DNA of 36,874 bases, from assembly GCA_046297695.1 (NCBI GenBank), contig JBKBHF010000042.1, positions 1 through 36,874 of the forward strand, written 5' to 3'. Source of the stretch: Permianibacter sp046297695. Lineage in GTDB: Bacteria > Pseudomonadota > Gammaproteobacteria > Enterobacterales > Permianibacteraceae. Shown here one piece after another: positions 15,441 through 23,650 of this stretch. Positions within the stretch are counted from its first letter, which is position 1. Each line of letters opens with the position of its first letter. The notes under the pieces were generated by a model. The model ran no database searches. It had not been told where the DNA came from and saw only the letters and a list, made by a program, of their open reading frames with translations. The translations under genes and the position numbers were made by a program.

Positions 15441-16589
15441 TCAGTGTGTCGCCTGGTGGGTTACCAGATCGTTCAGCCGCTTCTTGCCGGCTTCGACGGT
15501 CTGGGCGATCTCTTCGGCGTTCTTGGTTGAGAGCGCGCGCATTTCCTTGATGGTTTCGAACGATCGGGCCTGGAAATCGACCACGGCGTCGACCAGTTTG
15601 CGGACCGAGTCGACGGCGAGACCGGGGCCGTAGCCGGCTTTGAGGCCTTCGATCTGGATTTCGGTGCCGAGATCGGCGATCGATTCCAAACCTTTGTTGA
15701 CGCCGTCTTTCATCGCGTTCAGGGTCTGGGTGCCTTCGTGCAGGCCTTGCAGCGAGGTGAACGCGGCGGACAGCGCGGTGAACACCGTTTCATTGGTCGA
15801 GAAGAAAGTCACCGCCTGCTGGTAGACGCGTTCTTTCACCGCGGTGGTTTGCAACAGACGCGCCATGACCACTTCGCCGGCGGCGTAGCTGGCCTTGATG
15901 TTGTCGGCGAGATCCTTGGCGACCTGATAGCGGCGATCTTCGTCCTGCAACGCGCGCATGGCCTGATCGCGGGCGAGCTCCAGTTTGGCAAATGCCTCGC
16001 CTTGCGTGCGATCGCCGGCGTCGACGGCGGCTTGCGCGTTCTGCAGCGCGGCTTTGGCGGCGGCCAGTTTGTCGTCGGCGGTTTTCAACAGCCGCTGCGA
16101 AGCGACTTCGCTTTCTTTCATCGCAACGCGGAATTCCTGATAGGCGAACAGAATGTTCTTCTCGCGATCAATCTGCTCCTTGCAGTCTTTCGCTACGGTC
16201 AGGTAAGTCTTGCGGATGTCTTCAAAGCGATCCGGAATGCTGCCCCGGGTAACCCGCATCCAGGCCATCGCGGCTTTTTCTTTCCAGTCGACCCGACCGT
16301 CATCGACATAACCGACCATGGCCTTGGCGTCGTCACGAATCGAGTTGAAATCGTTGGCGATGCTTTCGTAACGGTTGGCGATGGTCATCTGACCAATCTC
16401 GCTGCGCACCATGTCGTTGAACGCGCTGGCCTGTTGCAGGGTGCGGGCGATGGCGGTGGCATCGTCCTGACCGAGTTCGGCAATCTGGCTGATGACGGCA
16501 ACGACCGGGGCATCCGGCTCGGCTTTCAGGGTCAGGCCAATCTTGTTGAGGGCGGAAACGGCGGTATCCAAAGCCTTGGCGATGCTCAT
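15441..16589 (-). CDS. Helical protein, weakly TelA/PspA-like, function unknown
   Basis: A 382-residue, almost wholly alpha-helical soluble protein. Proteins like it are often labelled only 'cell surface protein' in pseudomonads and, as far as I recall, occur next to DUF6384 proteins. No signal peptide or membrane helix is visible. The N-terminal pattern (VISQIAELGQDDATAIARTLQQ, MVRSEIGQM) loosely recalls the tellurite-resistance TelA family. The middle (about 145-260) is a charged coiled coil reminiscent of PspA/IM30. Both resemblances are weak and visual. The ATG at 16589 has AGGAG 10 nt upstream; the frame runs open to 17042, but that part lacks a good start signal and overlaps the divergent acyltransferase. 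It is the first gene of the cluster. Confidence 0.82.
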   Translation of the reverse strand: MSIAKALDTAVSALNKIGLTLKAEPDAPVVAVISQIAELGQDDATAIARTLQQASAFNDMVRSEIGQMTIANRYESIANDFNSIRDDAKAMVGYVDDGRVDWKEKAAMAWMRVTRGSIPDRFEDIRKTYLTVAKDCKEQIDREKNILFAYQEFRVAMKESEVASQRLLKTADDKLAAAKAALQNAQAAVDAGDRTQGEAFAKLELARDQAMRALQDEDRRYQVAKDLADNIKASYAAGEVVMARLLQTTAVKERVYQQAVTFFSTNETVFTALSAAFTSLQGLHEGTQTLNAMKDGVNKGLESIADLGTEIQIEGLKAGYGPGLAVDSVRKLVDAVVDFQARSFETIKEMRALSTKNAEEIAQTVEAGKKRLNDLVTHQATH

Positions 16590-16644
16590 TGTCTCGTTGC
16601 TCCTGCAAAGGGGACGGCCGTGCTGGCCGGCTGCTGAGGTCTGC

Positions 16645-16672
16645 ATCTTAACGCGTGCCGGTGTAGCAACAA
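16645..16672 (-). promoter_or_regulatory. Candidate sigma70 promoter for the three-gene coiled-coil cluster
   Basis: On the minus strand TTGTTG (16672-16667) is followed after 16 nt by TAAGAT (16650-16645), about 55 nt upstream of the ATG at 16589. Both hexamers are fair matches. It lies in the 244-nt divergent region shared with the acyltransferase gene. Confidence 0.4.
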
Positions 16673-16746
16673 GTAGCGGGCTGTAACAACTGATGGCGCT
16701 GGCGGCGTGTTCCGGCTGCTTGGGCCGGCGCTGGCACCGAATCCTT

Positions 16747-16775
16747 TTGCCGATGCCGGTTGCGCCCCGTATGAT
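16747..16775 (+). promoter_or_regulatory. Candidate sigma70 promoter for the acyltransferase gene
   Basis: TTGCCG (16747-16752), a 17-nt spacer and TATGAT (16770-16775) make a good sigma70-like promoter about 58 nt upstream of the ATG at 16834. Confidence 0.55.
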
Positions 16776-16833
16776 CCGCGGCTTGGCAGACAGGGATGGC
16801 AGCGGCACGGGTCGGTGCTGGCAAGGGAGTGTC

Positions 16834-17976
16834 ATGAACCGGATGTGGCGCAAGGCTTGGTGGCGCGAGCGTTTTGAACTGGCGCGCGCCGGCAGCAGCA
16901 ATAATCTGCAGTCGATGGAAGGTCTGCGCGGTTTCGCTGTGTTTCTGGTGTTTCTCGTGCACTTTGTTTCGCTGAGCGCGCCCTGGCTCAGTGAGTCTTC
17001 CGCCTTGTTCCCGATTGCCAACGCCGTGCACAGCATCGGCAATGCCGGTGTCGATCTGTTTTTCGTGCTCAGTGGCTACCTGATTTACGGCTCCTTGATC
17101 GAGCGCAAGCAGGTGTTCCTGCCGTACCTGAAACGACGGCTGCAGCGCATATATCCGGCATTTCTGGTGGTGTTGGCGGCGTATCTGGCGTTGTCTTTCC
17201 TGTTTCCGGCCGAGAGCAAGTTGCCGGAGGACAGCGGCGAAGCGGCGCTCTATGTCGCGGAAAACCTGCTGCTGTTGCCGGGCTTGCTGCCGATCGTGCC
17301 GATCATCACGGTCGCCTGGTCGCTGAGTTATGAGTTCTTTTACTACCTCGTGACACCGGTGGTGATTGGCATGCTGGCGCTACGCGATCGCAAAGTCGGC
17401 CAGCGCATTGGTCTGTTTGCCTTTCTCGGCGTCACGATGTTGCTGATCGGTGCGGTTTATGGCGGCCACGTCCGGCTGACCATGTTCATTGCCGGCATTC
17501 TGCTGTTTGAAATCTGCCGCCATCGGCTGGCCGATCTGCGCTCACCGTGGCTCGCTGCCGCCGCGTTGGTGCTGGGCTTGCTGGCGACGCTGCTGCCGAT
17601 CACGGGTTCTGCGGGTCAGGCGCTGGAAACGGCGATTCTGTGCCTGAGCTTCTTTCTGCTCGGCCTGCATTGCTTCAATCGCCGCAGCGGCTGGTTGGTG
17701 CGGGCGTTTTGCTGGCTGCCGCTGCGCTGGCTCGGCAACATGAGTTATTCCTACTACCTCATCCACGGCCTGACACTGAAGGCCGGCTTCATGGTATTTG
17801 CCAAGCTGGTCGCGCCAGCAGCGTATGGCGCCTGGTTGGTGTTGGAACTGCTGCCGGTGATGTTCGTGCTGACGCTGATACCGGCGGCGGCGTTGTTCTT
17901 GATCATCGAGCGACCGTTCTCGCTGGCGCCTGCGACTGCCAAAGCGCAAGCGGCGGCGGCACCGTCAGTGGCTTGA
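16834..17976 (+). CDS. Acyltransferase 3 family membrane protein (OafA/YrhL type)
   Basis: Members of this family transfer acetyl or other acyl groups to extracytoplasmic carbohydrates such as O-antigen or exopolysaccharide. The 380-residue protein has the hallmark N-terminal motif SMEGLRGFAVFLVFLVHF (28-45, with His43 the likely essential histidine), then GVDLFFVLSGYLI, the conserved basic segment KRRLQRIYPAFL, WSLSYEFFYY, and about ten membrane helices. There is no C-terminal SGNH domain, so it is the short form. The ATG at 16834 follows AGGGAG, and a good promoter lies upstream. It is a single-gene unit, divergent from the coiled-coil cluster, and no polysaccharide genes are nearby, so its substrate cannot be inferred. 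Confidence 0.92.
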   Translation: MNRMWRKAWWRERFELARAGSSNNLQSMEGLRGFAVFLVFLVHFVSLSAPWLSESSALFPIANAVHSIGNAGVDLFFVLSGYLIYGSLIERKQVFLPYLKRRLQRIYPAFLVVLAAYLALSFLFPAESKLPEDSGEAALYVAENLLLLPGLLPIVPIITVAWSLSYEFFYYLVTPVVIGMLALRDRKVGQRIGLFAFLGVTMLLIGAVYGGHVRLTMFIAGILLFEICRHRLADLRSPWLAAAALVLGLLATLLPITGSAGQALETAILCLSFFLLGLHCFNRRSGWLVRAFCWLPLRWLGNMSYSYYLIHGLTLKAGFMVFAKLVAPAAYGAWLVLELLPVMFVLTLIPAAALFLIIERPFSLAPATAKAQAAAAPSVA

Positions 17977-17999
17977 TCTCCGAATTTCCATCTGTGTTT

Positions 18000-18029
18000 G
18001 CCGTGATCGTGGACTTGATCGATCACGGC
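18000..18029. terminator. Perfect 10-bp inverted repeat between convergent genes
   Basis: GCCGTGATCG (18000-18009) and CGATCACGGC (18020-18029) are perfect complements around a 10-nt loop. The site lies between the acyltransferase stop and the thrC stop, where a bidirectional terminator would be expected. There is no clear T-run on either side, so intrinsic termination is uncertain. Confidence 0.4.
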
Positions 18030-18081
18030 AGCGGCACGTTGCGGCGCTGGGCAGGTGTGGCAGTCATCGGCAATGCTGTCG

Positions 18082-19371
18082 TTACCAACACGCCGCAATC
18101 GCTTTCTGCACCAGTGCCAGCTCCGGCGCGATACGCAGCGATAACAGGGGCTTGTCGGCAACGGCAGCCAACGCCGCCGGCAGCGCAATGGACCGCTGCA
18201 AAATGTTCTCCACCGCCTCCTTGAATTTGGCCGGATGCGCGGTCGCCAGCAATATGCCCTGTTCCCCGGGCCGGCGCTGCGCCTGCCAACCGGCGTAGGC
18301 GACGGCGGCGTGCGGCTCGGCCAGATAGCCAAGCTGGTCCAGTTCCTTGACCCGTGCCACCGTTTCCGCTTCGCTGACCGCGGCGTAGCGCAGCTGTGCG
18401 GCCGGTTGTTGCGCCCGCGCGGCAAACAACTGCTCGATGCGCGGCCAGTTGTTCGGCGCGCTGACATCCATCGCGTTGCTGAGCGTGGCGACGGTCGCAT
18501 GCGGCTGCCACTCACCGGAGGCCAGATAGCGCGGCACCGTGTCATTGGCATTGGTGCTGGCAACAAAGGCCTGCACCGGCAAACCCATTTCCTGGGCGAT
18601 CAGGCCCGCGGTCAAGTTGCCAAAATTGCCGGACGGTACGCTGATGACCACCCGTTCGCGGCTCGACAGCTGCGCCAGCGCTTCGAAGTAATAAGTGGTT
18701 TGGGCGAGCAGGCGGGCGATGTTGATCGAGTTGGCGGAGTTCAGGCCAAAGCGCTGCACGAATGCGCTGTCGGTGAAGCATTGCTTGACCAGCGCCTGAC
18801 AGTGATCGAAATCAGCGTCGACAGCGAGCGTATGGATGTTGCCGCCGAGCGTGCAGAACAGTTTTTCCTGCAACGCGGAAATGCGGCCGTGCGGGTACAG
18901 GATCACCACCTGGATGTTCGGCAGTCCGTAAAAGGCCTGGGCAACCGCGGCGCCGGTATCGCCGGACGTGGCGCTGACAATGGTCAGCGGCCCCTGATGA
19001 TCGCCGCGGGCAATCAGATGCGACATCACCTGTGCCATGAACCGGGCGCCGACATCCTTGAACGCCAGCGTCGGGCCGTGAAACAACTCCAGCACCGCGG
19101 TCTGGTCATCGATGGGCACCAGCGGCAGCGGAAAATTCAGTGCGTTTGCGACCAGTGCAGGCACCACGCCGGCATCAAATTCATCACCAATCAATTGCTG
19201 CAGCAACTGTTGACTGCGTTCGACAAACGGCGTCGCCAGCAAGGCGTCAATGTCGTGGAGTTTGGGCAGCGCCTGTGGGTAAAAAAGGCCGCTGTCGCGA
19301 CCGATGCTGCGCAGCACCGCCGCACGAAAGCTGACGATTTCATCGGGGTGTTTCAGGTTGAAGTGTTTCAT
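18082..19371 (-). CDS. thrC: Threonine synthase
   Basis: ThrC converts O-phosphohomoserine to threonine with pyridoxal phosphate. The 429-residue protein is close to the usual E. coli-type length. The PLP-binding lysine is Lys105 in LFHGPTLAFKDVGARF. Other family features are the phosphate-binding region near VSATSGDTGAAVAQAFYG (about 137-154) and FGLNSANSINIARLL (about 224-238). It is the last gene of the thr operon, starting 40 nt after thrB, and it ends convergently with the acyltransferase gene. This is the shorter threonine-synthase class typical of gammaproteobacterial thrABC operons. Confidence 0.97.
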   Translation of the reverse strand: MKHFNLKHPDEIVSFRAAVLRSIGRDSGLFYPQALPKLHDIDALLATPFVERSQQLLQQLIGDEFDAGVVPALVANALNFPLPLVPIDDQTAVLELFHGPTLAFKDVGARFMAQVMSHLIARGDHQGPLTIVSATSGDTGAAVAQAFYGLPNIQVVILYPHGRISALQEKLFCTLGGNIHTLAVDADFDHCQALVKQCFTDSAFVQRFGLNSANSINIARLLAQTTYYFEALAQLSSRERVVISVPSGNFGNLTAGLIAQEMGLPVQAFVASTNANDTVPRYLASGEWQPHATVATLSNAMDVSAPNNWPRIEQLFAARAQQPAAQLRYAAVSEAETVARVKELDQLGYLAEPHAAVAYAGWQAQRRPGEQGILLATAHPAKFKEAVENILQRSIALPAALAAVADKPLLSLRIAPELALVQKAIAACW

Positions 19372-19411
19372 CAGTTGGTTCCGTCAATCCATCCAGCCGT
19401 TCTGTTTGCGT

Positions 19412-20374
19412 TTACGCCGCGCTATCCGGCACCGCCACCGGCCACAGGCGCGCGCCGATGGCATCGAACCGGCACAGCCAGGATTTGCGCGCGGCGTTGA
19501 CCGGAAAGCTCGCGTCGAGTGCCAGCCGAACCTTTGCGGCGATATCGGCGTCGGGACAGACGGCGATGCAGGTTGGCCCGGCCCCGGACAGGCTGAATGC
19601 CAGCGCACCGTTGCCGAGCGCAGCCGCTTTTGCGGCAATAAAGCCCGGCACCAACGGCGCCCGGTGCGGCTCTATCAATTCATCGGCAAGCAACGCGGCG
19701 GCGTGCGACCACGCTTGCGCCATCGCTGCCTGTACGAACGCGGCCAGGCGCTGGCCGAATGCCGTCACCGTGTGCAAATCGTATTGCTTGGGTAACACGG
19801 CGCGTGCCGTACGTGTCGCCACTTCAATGCCCGGGTGATACAGCACCAGATGCCACGGCGGCAGCGGCAAGCCGACCGATAGGCGCGCATCCGGCACCAG
19901 CAGTTGCAGGCCACCGAGCAGCGCTGGTGCAACGTTGTCGTAGTGCACGCTGCCACTGATGCGGCCTTCCATTTCCCCGGACAGGATCAGCAATTCGCGC
20001 GCGCTCAAGGCTTGCTCGTAAAAGAGATTCAACGCCTGCAACGCCGCGACCGCTGACGCCGCGCTGGAACCCAGCCCGGAACCCACCGGCAGCGCCTTGT
20101 GCAGGCTGAGTCGGTTGGGGCGCGCCGCCAAGCCTTTTTTGCCGAGCTCCTGTTCATAGCGCAGCCGGCAGCTGTGCACGATGTTGTCGTGCGCCGGACC
20201 GGGCAGGGCGTGGGCAAACGGGCCGCCGATCGTCAGCAGCGATTCGGCGGCATCTTCAACCGTCACCCAATCGCCGAGCGGCGCGCCATCGACCGGCTGC
20301 AAGGCGGCGCCGAGCACATCGAAGCCGACAATGAAATTGCCGGCAGAAATCGGAGCAAACGCAGTGACACGCAT
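19412..20374 (-). CDS. thrB: Homoserine kinase (GHMP family)
   Basis: ThrB phosphorylates homoserine with ATP to give O-phosphohomoserine. The 320-residue protein has the GHMP N-terminus (VTAFAPISAGNFIVGFDVLG) and the ATP loop LPVGSGLGSSAASAVAAL at about 95-112; a C-terminal GHMP motif (LSGAGPTCIAV) lies at about 275. Its ATG shares one base with the thrA stop (TGATG), which indicates translational coupling. The gene is of the E. coli ThrB type, not the unrelated APH-fold homoserine kinase found in some pseudomonads. Confidence 0.97.
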   Translation of the reverse strand: MRVTAFAPISAGNFIVGFDVLGAALQPVDGAPLGDWVTVEDAAESLLTIGGPFAHALPGPAHDNIVHSCRLRYEQELGKKGLAARPNRLSLHKALPVGSGLGSSAASAVAALQALNLFYEQALSARELLILSGEMEGRISGSVHYDNVAPALLGGLQLLVPDARLSVGLPLPPWHLVLYHPGIEVATRTARAVLPKQYDLHTVTAFGQRLAAFVQAAMAQAWSHAAALLADELIEPHRAPLVPGFIAAKAAALGNGALAFSLSGAGPTCIAVCPDADIAAKVRLALDASFPVNAARKSWLCRFDAIGARLWPVAVPDSAA

Positions 20375-22848
20375 CAGAAAGGCTTCCGGACTGGGTGAAA
20401 CGACACCGTACGCAAAATGTCAGCGAAGACGCCGCCAGCGGTGACATCGGCGCCGGCGCCATAACCGCGGATCACCAGCGGCACCGGATCGTAGCGGCGC
20501 GTGTAAAAGGCGAGGGCATTTTCGCCGCCCTTGATCGGATACAGCGGGTGATCGGCGCCCACTTCCAGCAGGCCGACCCGGCACCGGCCATCGCGGATCT
20601 CGCCGGCAAAGCGCAAGGTTTTGCCCTGCGTCTGCAACGCGGCCATGCGCGCAGCGAACCAGGCATCCACCGTTGGCAACCGGGCCATGAAGGCTTCGAC
20701 CTCGCCGCTGCTGTCAAAATCCGGCGGAAAAATATTGTCCACCTCGACATCGGCGAGCTCGGCTGTGTAACCTGCTTCCCGCAGCAGGATGAGCAGTTTG
20801 CGCGCGACATCCATGCCGGACAGATCATCGCGCGGATCCGGTTCGGTGAAACCGCGCTGACGCGCCTCGGCCACTGCCTGTGAAAACGGCACGCCGGCAT
20901 CCAGCAAGCCGAACACATAGGACAGCGAGCCGGACAGGATACCGGCGAAGCCGCGCAGGGCATCGCCGCTCTTGATCAGGTTCTGCAAGGTGTCGATGAC
21001 CGGCAGCGCCGCGCCGACATTGGTTTCGTACAGGTAACGGCAGTTCTGTTTGTCGGCGGTTTCGCGCAGCGCCAGATAAAACGGCATCTCCAGCGTATTG
21101 GCTTTCTTGTTGGCGGTGACGACATGGATGCCTTGTTCAAGCGCTTTCAGCTGCAGCCGGGCAATGGCCGGATCGCTGGTGCAATCGACCACAACCGGAT
21201 TGAGGTAGCCGTTGCGGCGAATATGGCGCAGCCATTCGGCGCTGTCGAAGGCTTGGCCTTGGCCAAGCGCCGCCTTGACGTTGGCAGCGGCCAGACCCTG
21301 ATCCGACAACAGCATCTGGCGCGAGTTGGCAACGCCACACAGCCGCAGGTCGATGCCATGTGCGCGCAGAAACTCCTGCTGCTGATCGAGTTGCTGCAAC
21401 AAGGCGCTGCCGACCGTGCCAACGCCGAGCAGGAATACCTCGATGCGCTGGCGGCTCTCAAAGAATTGCTGGTGCACGCCGCGCAGGCCGCGTTCGCCAT
21501 CACGGCTGCTGATCACCGCTGAAATCGATCGCTCATTGGCGCCCTGGGCAATCGCGATGACATTGGCACGGGTCGCTGCCAGTGCCGCGAAAAAGCGGCC
21601 AGCAATACCTCGCTGGTGCTGCAGGCCATCGCCAACCAGGGTCAGGATGGCGACATCGTCCTGCACCGCAAATGGGTCGATCAGCGCGCTGCGCCGCTCC
21701 AGCGCAAACGCCTGCTCCAGCGCCTGCAGCGCCCGGTCGCGCTCTTTCGCCGGCACGGCAAAGCTGAGCGAACATTCGGAACTCGCCTGCGTGATCAGCA
21801 TCACCGAGATCTGTTCACGTGCGACCGCGGCAAAAATCCGCGCCGCGAGCCCCGGCACGCCTTGCATGCCCGGTCCCGACAAAGTGATCAGCGCGATCTG
21901 TTCGAGCAGGGTCAGACCGCGCGCCGGCGCCGGCACAATCCGTTCACGTGGGCCGATGTAGGTCCCGGGCGCGGCCGGGTTCAGGGTGTTGCGGATGCGG
22001 ATGTCGATGCGCCGCAAGGCCAGCGGGCCGATGGTTTTCGGGTGCAGCACCTTGGCGCCAAACCATGACAGCTCCATCGCTTCTTCGTAGCTCAGTGCGT
22101 CGAGCAGTTTGGCATCCGGCACCCGGCGCGGATCGGCGCTGTAGACGCCGTCAACATCCGTCCAGATTTCGCATAACGTTGCTTGCAGGGCATAAGCGAG
22201 CAGGGCGCCGGAATAGTCGGAACCGTTGCGGCCGAGCAGACTCAGCTTGCCGTGGCTGTCGGCGCCGATGAAACCCGGCATCAGCAGCACATCGACCGGC
22301 AGCGCCCGCAGCTCGATCGCGAGCCGATCGATTTCCGGCAGCACCGGCGTGCCTTCGAGCAATGAACCTTCGGTACGGATGAGCGTGGCCGGATCGATGC
22401 GATGCACGCGCAGCCCGCGGCCACGCAGCAGCGCCTCGACCAACAACACCGACAGTTGTTCGCCGCAGGCCAGCACGCGCGCCTGCACTTCGTCTGGGCA
22501 GGCGCGCAGCAACTGCACGCCGTCCAGATCCTGCGCCAGTTGCTGCAGGCGCAGGTCCATGGCGGTTTGCGTCTGTTCACGCAGCGCGTCGGGCCAGCCG
22601 GCAGACAGTGTCGCCAGCATGTCATGATGACGCTGGCGCAGCGCGCGGCGCTCCTCGTTGGCGGCGTCACCACGCTGATTGGCAGCGAGCAGCCGGACCA
22701 GCTGATCGGTCACGCCGCCGAGCGCCGACACCACCACGCCGACCGCTTTGCCATCGGCCCGATCGTGAGCGTCCTGGATCAATGCGGCGACCTGTTGCAG
22801 CCGTTCCAGCCGCGCCAGCGAGCTGCCGCCAAATTTCATCACCAACAT
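20374..22848 (-). CDS. thrA: Bifunctional aspartokinase / homoserine dehydrogenase I
   Basis: This fused enzyme catalyses the first and third steps from aspartate to homoserine. The 824-residue protein starts with the aspartokinase motif VMKFGGSSLARLER, followed by the kinase domain (NGSDYSGALLAYAL, EIWTDVDGVYSADPR at about 225-260) and ACT regulatory domains at about 310-450. The homoserine dehydrogenase half starts at about 460 with the NAD(P) loop LLGVGTVGSALLQQL and has VVDCTSDPAIARL and HVVTANKKAN. The ATG at 22848 has GGAGG at good spacing; an open extension to 22899 has no homology. A fused ThrA heading thrABC is typical of enterobacteria, vibrios and xanthomonads. The ACT domains predict feedback control by threonine. 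Confidence 0.97.
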   Translation of the reverse strand: MLVMKFGGSSLARLERLQQVAALIQDAHDRADGKAVGVVVSALGGVTDQLVRLLAANQRGDAANEERRALRQRHHDMLATLSAGWPDALREQTQTAMDLRLQQLAQDLDGVQLLRACPDEVQARVLACGEQLSVLLVEALLRGRGLRVHRIDPATLIRTEGSLLEGTPVLPEIDRLAIELRALPVDVLLMPGFIGADSHGKLSLLGRNGSDYSGALLAYALQATLCEIWTDVDGVYSADPRRVPDAKLLDALSYEEAMELSWFGAKVLHPKTIGPLALRRIDIRIRNTLNPAAPGTYIGPRERIVPAPARGLTLLEQIALITLSGPGMQGVPGLAARIFAAVAREQISVMLITQASSECSLSFAVPAKERDRALQALEQAFALERRSALIDPFAVQDDVAILTLVGDGLQHQRGIAGRFFAALAATRANVIAIAQGANERSISAVISSRDGERGLRGVHQQFFESRQRIEVFLLGVGTVGSALLQQLDQQQEFLRAHGIDLRLCGVANSRQMLLSDQGLAAANVKAALGQGQAFDSAEWLRHIRRNGYLNPVVVDCTSDPAIARLQLKALEQGIHVVTANKKANTLEMPFYLALRETADKQNCRYLYETNVGAALPVIDTLQNLIKSGDALRGFAGILSGSLSYVFGLLDAGVPFSQAVAEARQRGFTEPDPRDDLSGMDVARKLLILLREAGYTAELADVEVDNIFPPDFDSSGEVEAFMARLPTVDAWFAARMAALQTQGKTLRFAGEIRDGRCRVGLLEVGADHPLYPIKGGENALAFYTRRYDPVPLVIRGYGAGADVTAGGVFADILRTVSFHPVRKPF

Positions 22849-22910
22849 CGTGTCGGTCCTCCGGGTTGGCCGCCATGCCAACGCAACGTTATGCAGCATT
22901 CGCAGGCAAC

Positions 22911-22934
22911 AAAAAACCCGCGACCGTTGCGGGT
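22911..22934 (-). terminator. thr operon attenuator terminator
   Basis: On the minus strand the stem ACCCGC/GCGGGT closes a 7-nt loop (AACGGTC) and is followed directly by six T residues (22916-22911). It lies between the Thr-rich leader peptide and thrA, as a transcription attenuator should. A second GC-rich segment just upstream (CCCGCC) and the GCGGG segment inside the leader reading frame (about 22984-22990) can pair in the alternative. That gives the parts needed for a terminator/antiterminator switch. The alternative fold is inferred by eye. Confidence 0.8.
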
Positions 22935-22966
22935 GGCGGGTTGGTTTGCGCTGCCGTCTTTTTGAC

Positions 22967-23062
22967 TTACGCGCCGGCCCCCACCGCCCGCAAGCGGGTA
23001 GTGCTGGTACCGGTAGTGGTGACGACCAAAACAGCCGTCAGAACAAAAAGTCGCGTCGTCAT
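22967..23062 (-). CDS. thrL: thr operon leader peptide
   Basis: A 31-codon frame (ATG at 23062, TAA at 22967-22969) encodes a peptide with nine threonines, starting MTTR and containing VVTTTGTSTT. The cluster of Thr codons (ACC ACT ACC GGT ACC AGC ACT ACC) lies shortly before a CCCGC-TT-GCGGG hairpin, and a T-tailed terminator follows 33 nt after the stop. E. coli ThrL is similarly Thr-rich and also ends in a Gly-Ala-Gly type tail, but E. coli also uses isoleucine codons, and this peptide has none. Stalling at Thr codons when charged tRNA-Thr is scarce would favour antitermination. The Shine-Dalgarno sequence (AAGG, about 14 nt upstream) is weak, and no convincing promoter was found. Confidence 0.8.
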   Translation of the reverse strand: MTTRLFVLTAVLVVTTTGTSTTRLRAVGAGA

Positions 23063-23157
23063 GATGCTTGCACAGTGCCTTGCCGCTTCAATGGCTGTCA
23101 AGCCGATAGAACGGCCGGTGTATATGACGGCTCGGCATGTGCCACGCCGTCGCGCGG

Positions 23158-23580
23158 TCAATGCGCTTTGCGCGATGACCAGTGGACATGGCTGATCGAC
23201 CAGCGTCCGTCAGTGCGGGTCAGCACCGTGGTTTCGACGCCGATCAGGTGCACATCCTTGTCCTTGTATCGGCCGGTGGTTTCGGTTTCTTGAGTGATCA
23301 CGGCGAGATCGCCAGCAATACGGACATCCGATTTCAGTACCTTGCGGCTGACTGCCTGGCTGAACGCCATATCCGAGCCGAGATGGTGGCTGGCGTATTC
23401 GTTGCGCGAACGCTCGACGTGGCCCGATTCGTAGATGAGCACCGATTCGCTGAGCTCGGCCAAGGCGGCGGCCTTGTCGCCTTTGCTGAGCGCGTCGTGA
23501 AATGCCGTGATGGTGGCCAGCGGATCGGTACCGGCAAAAGCGCTGCTGCTGGCGAGCAGAAGGGCGAAAAACCATTTCAT
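23158..23580 (-). CDS. Secreted NTF2-like (SnoaL/DUF4440-type) protein
   Basis: A 140-residue protein with a clear signal peptide (MKWFFALLLASSSAFA, cleavage likely after residue 16). The mature chain has the NTF2-like fold pattern: ATITAFHDALSKGDKAAALAEL helices, then curved-sheet segments (SVLIYESGHVERSRNEYASHHL, DLAVITQETETTGRY, GVETTVLTRTDGRWSISHVHWSSR). Such proteins range from enzymes to binding domains, so function is open. It carries several His residues and lies 70 nt downstream of the His-rich protein of the metal-efflux locus on the same strand, so it may be the last gene of that operon. It could equally be an independent gene between that locus and thr. Confidence 0.8.
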   Translation of the reverse strand: MKWFFALLLASSSAFAGTDPLATITAFHDALSKGDKAAALAELSESVLIYESGHVERSRNEYASHHLGSDMAFSQAVSRKVLKSDVRIAGDLAVITQETETTGRYKDKDVHLIGVETTVLTRTDGRWSISHVHWSSRKAH

Positions 23581-23650
23581 GATTTGAAGTCCTTGGCGAA
23601 ACAGTCAGGGTGGAAAGCGGCGCCTGCAACAGGCAGGCGCCGTGCCGGCA

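Noticed and set aside
22849..22899. 17-codon upstream extension of thrA
   Set aside because: The ATG at 22848 has GGAGG at good spacing and begins the aspartokinase motif; the extension would run into the region after the attenuator.
23096..23101. TTGACA as the -35 box of the thr operon promoter
   Set aside because: No -10-like hexamer is found 16-18 nt downstream (GCACTG at 17 nt), and the start point would leave almost no leader before the leader-peptide ATG.
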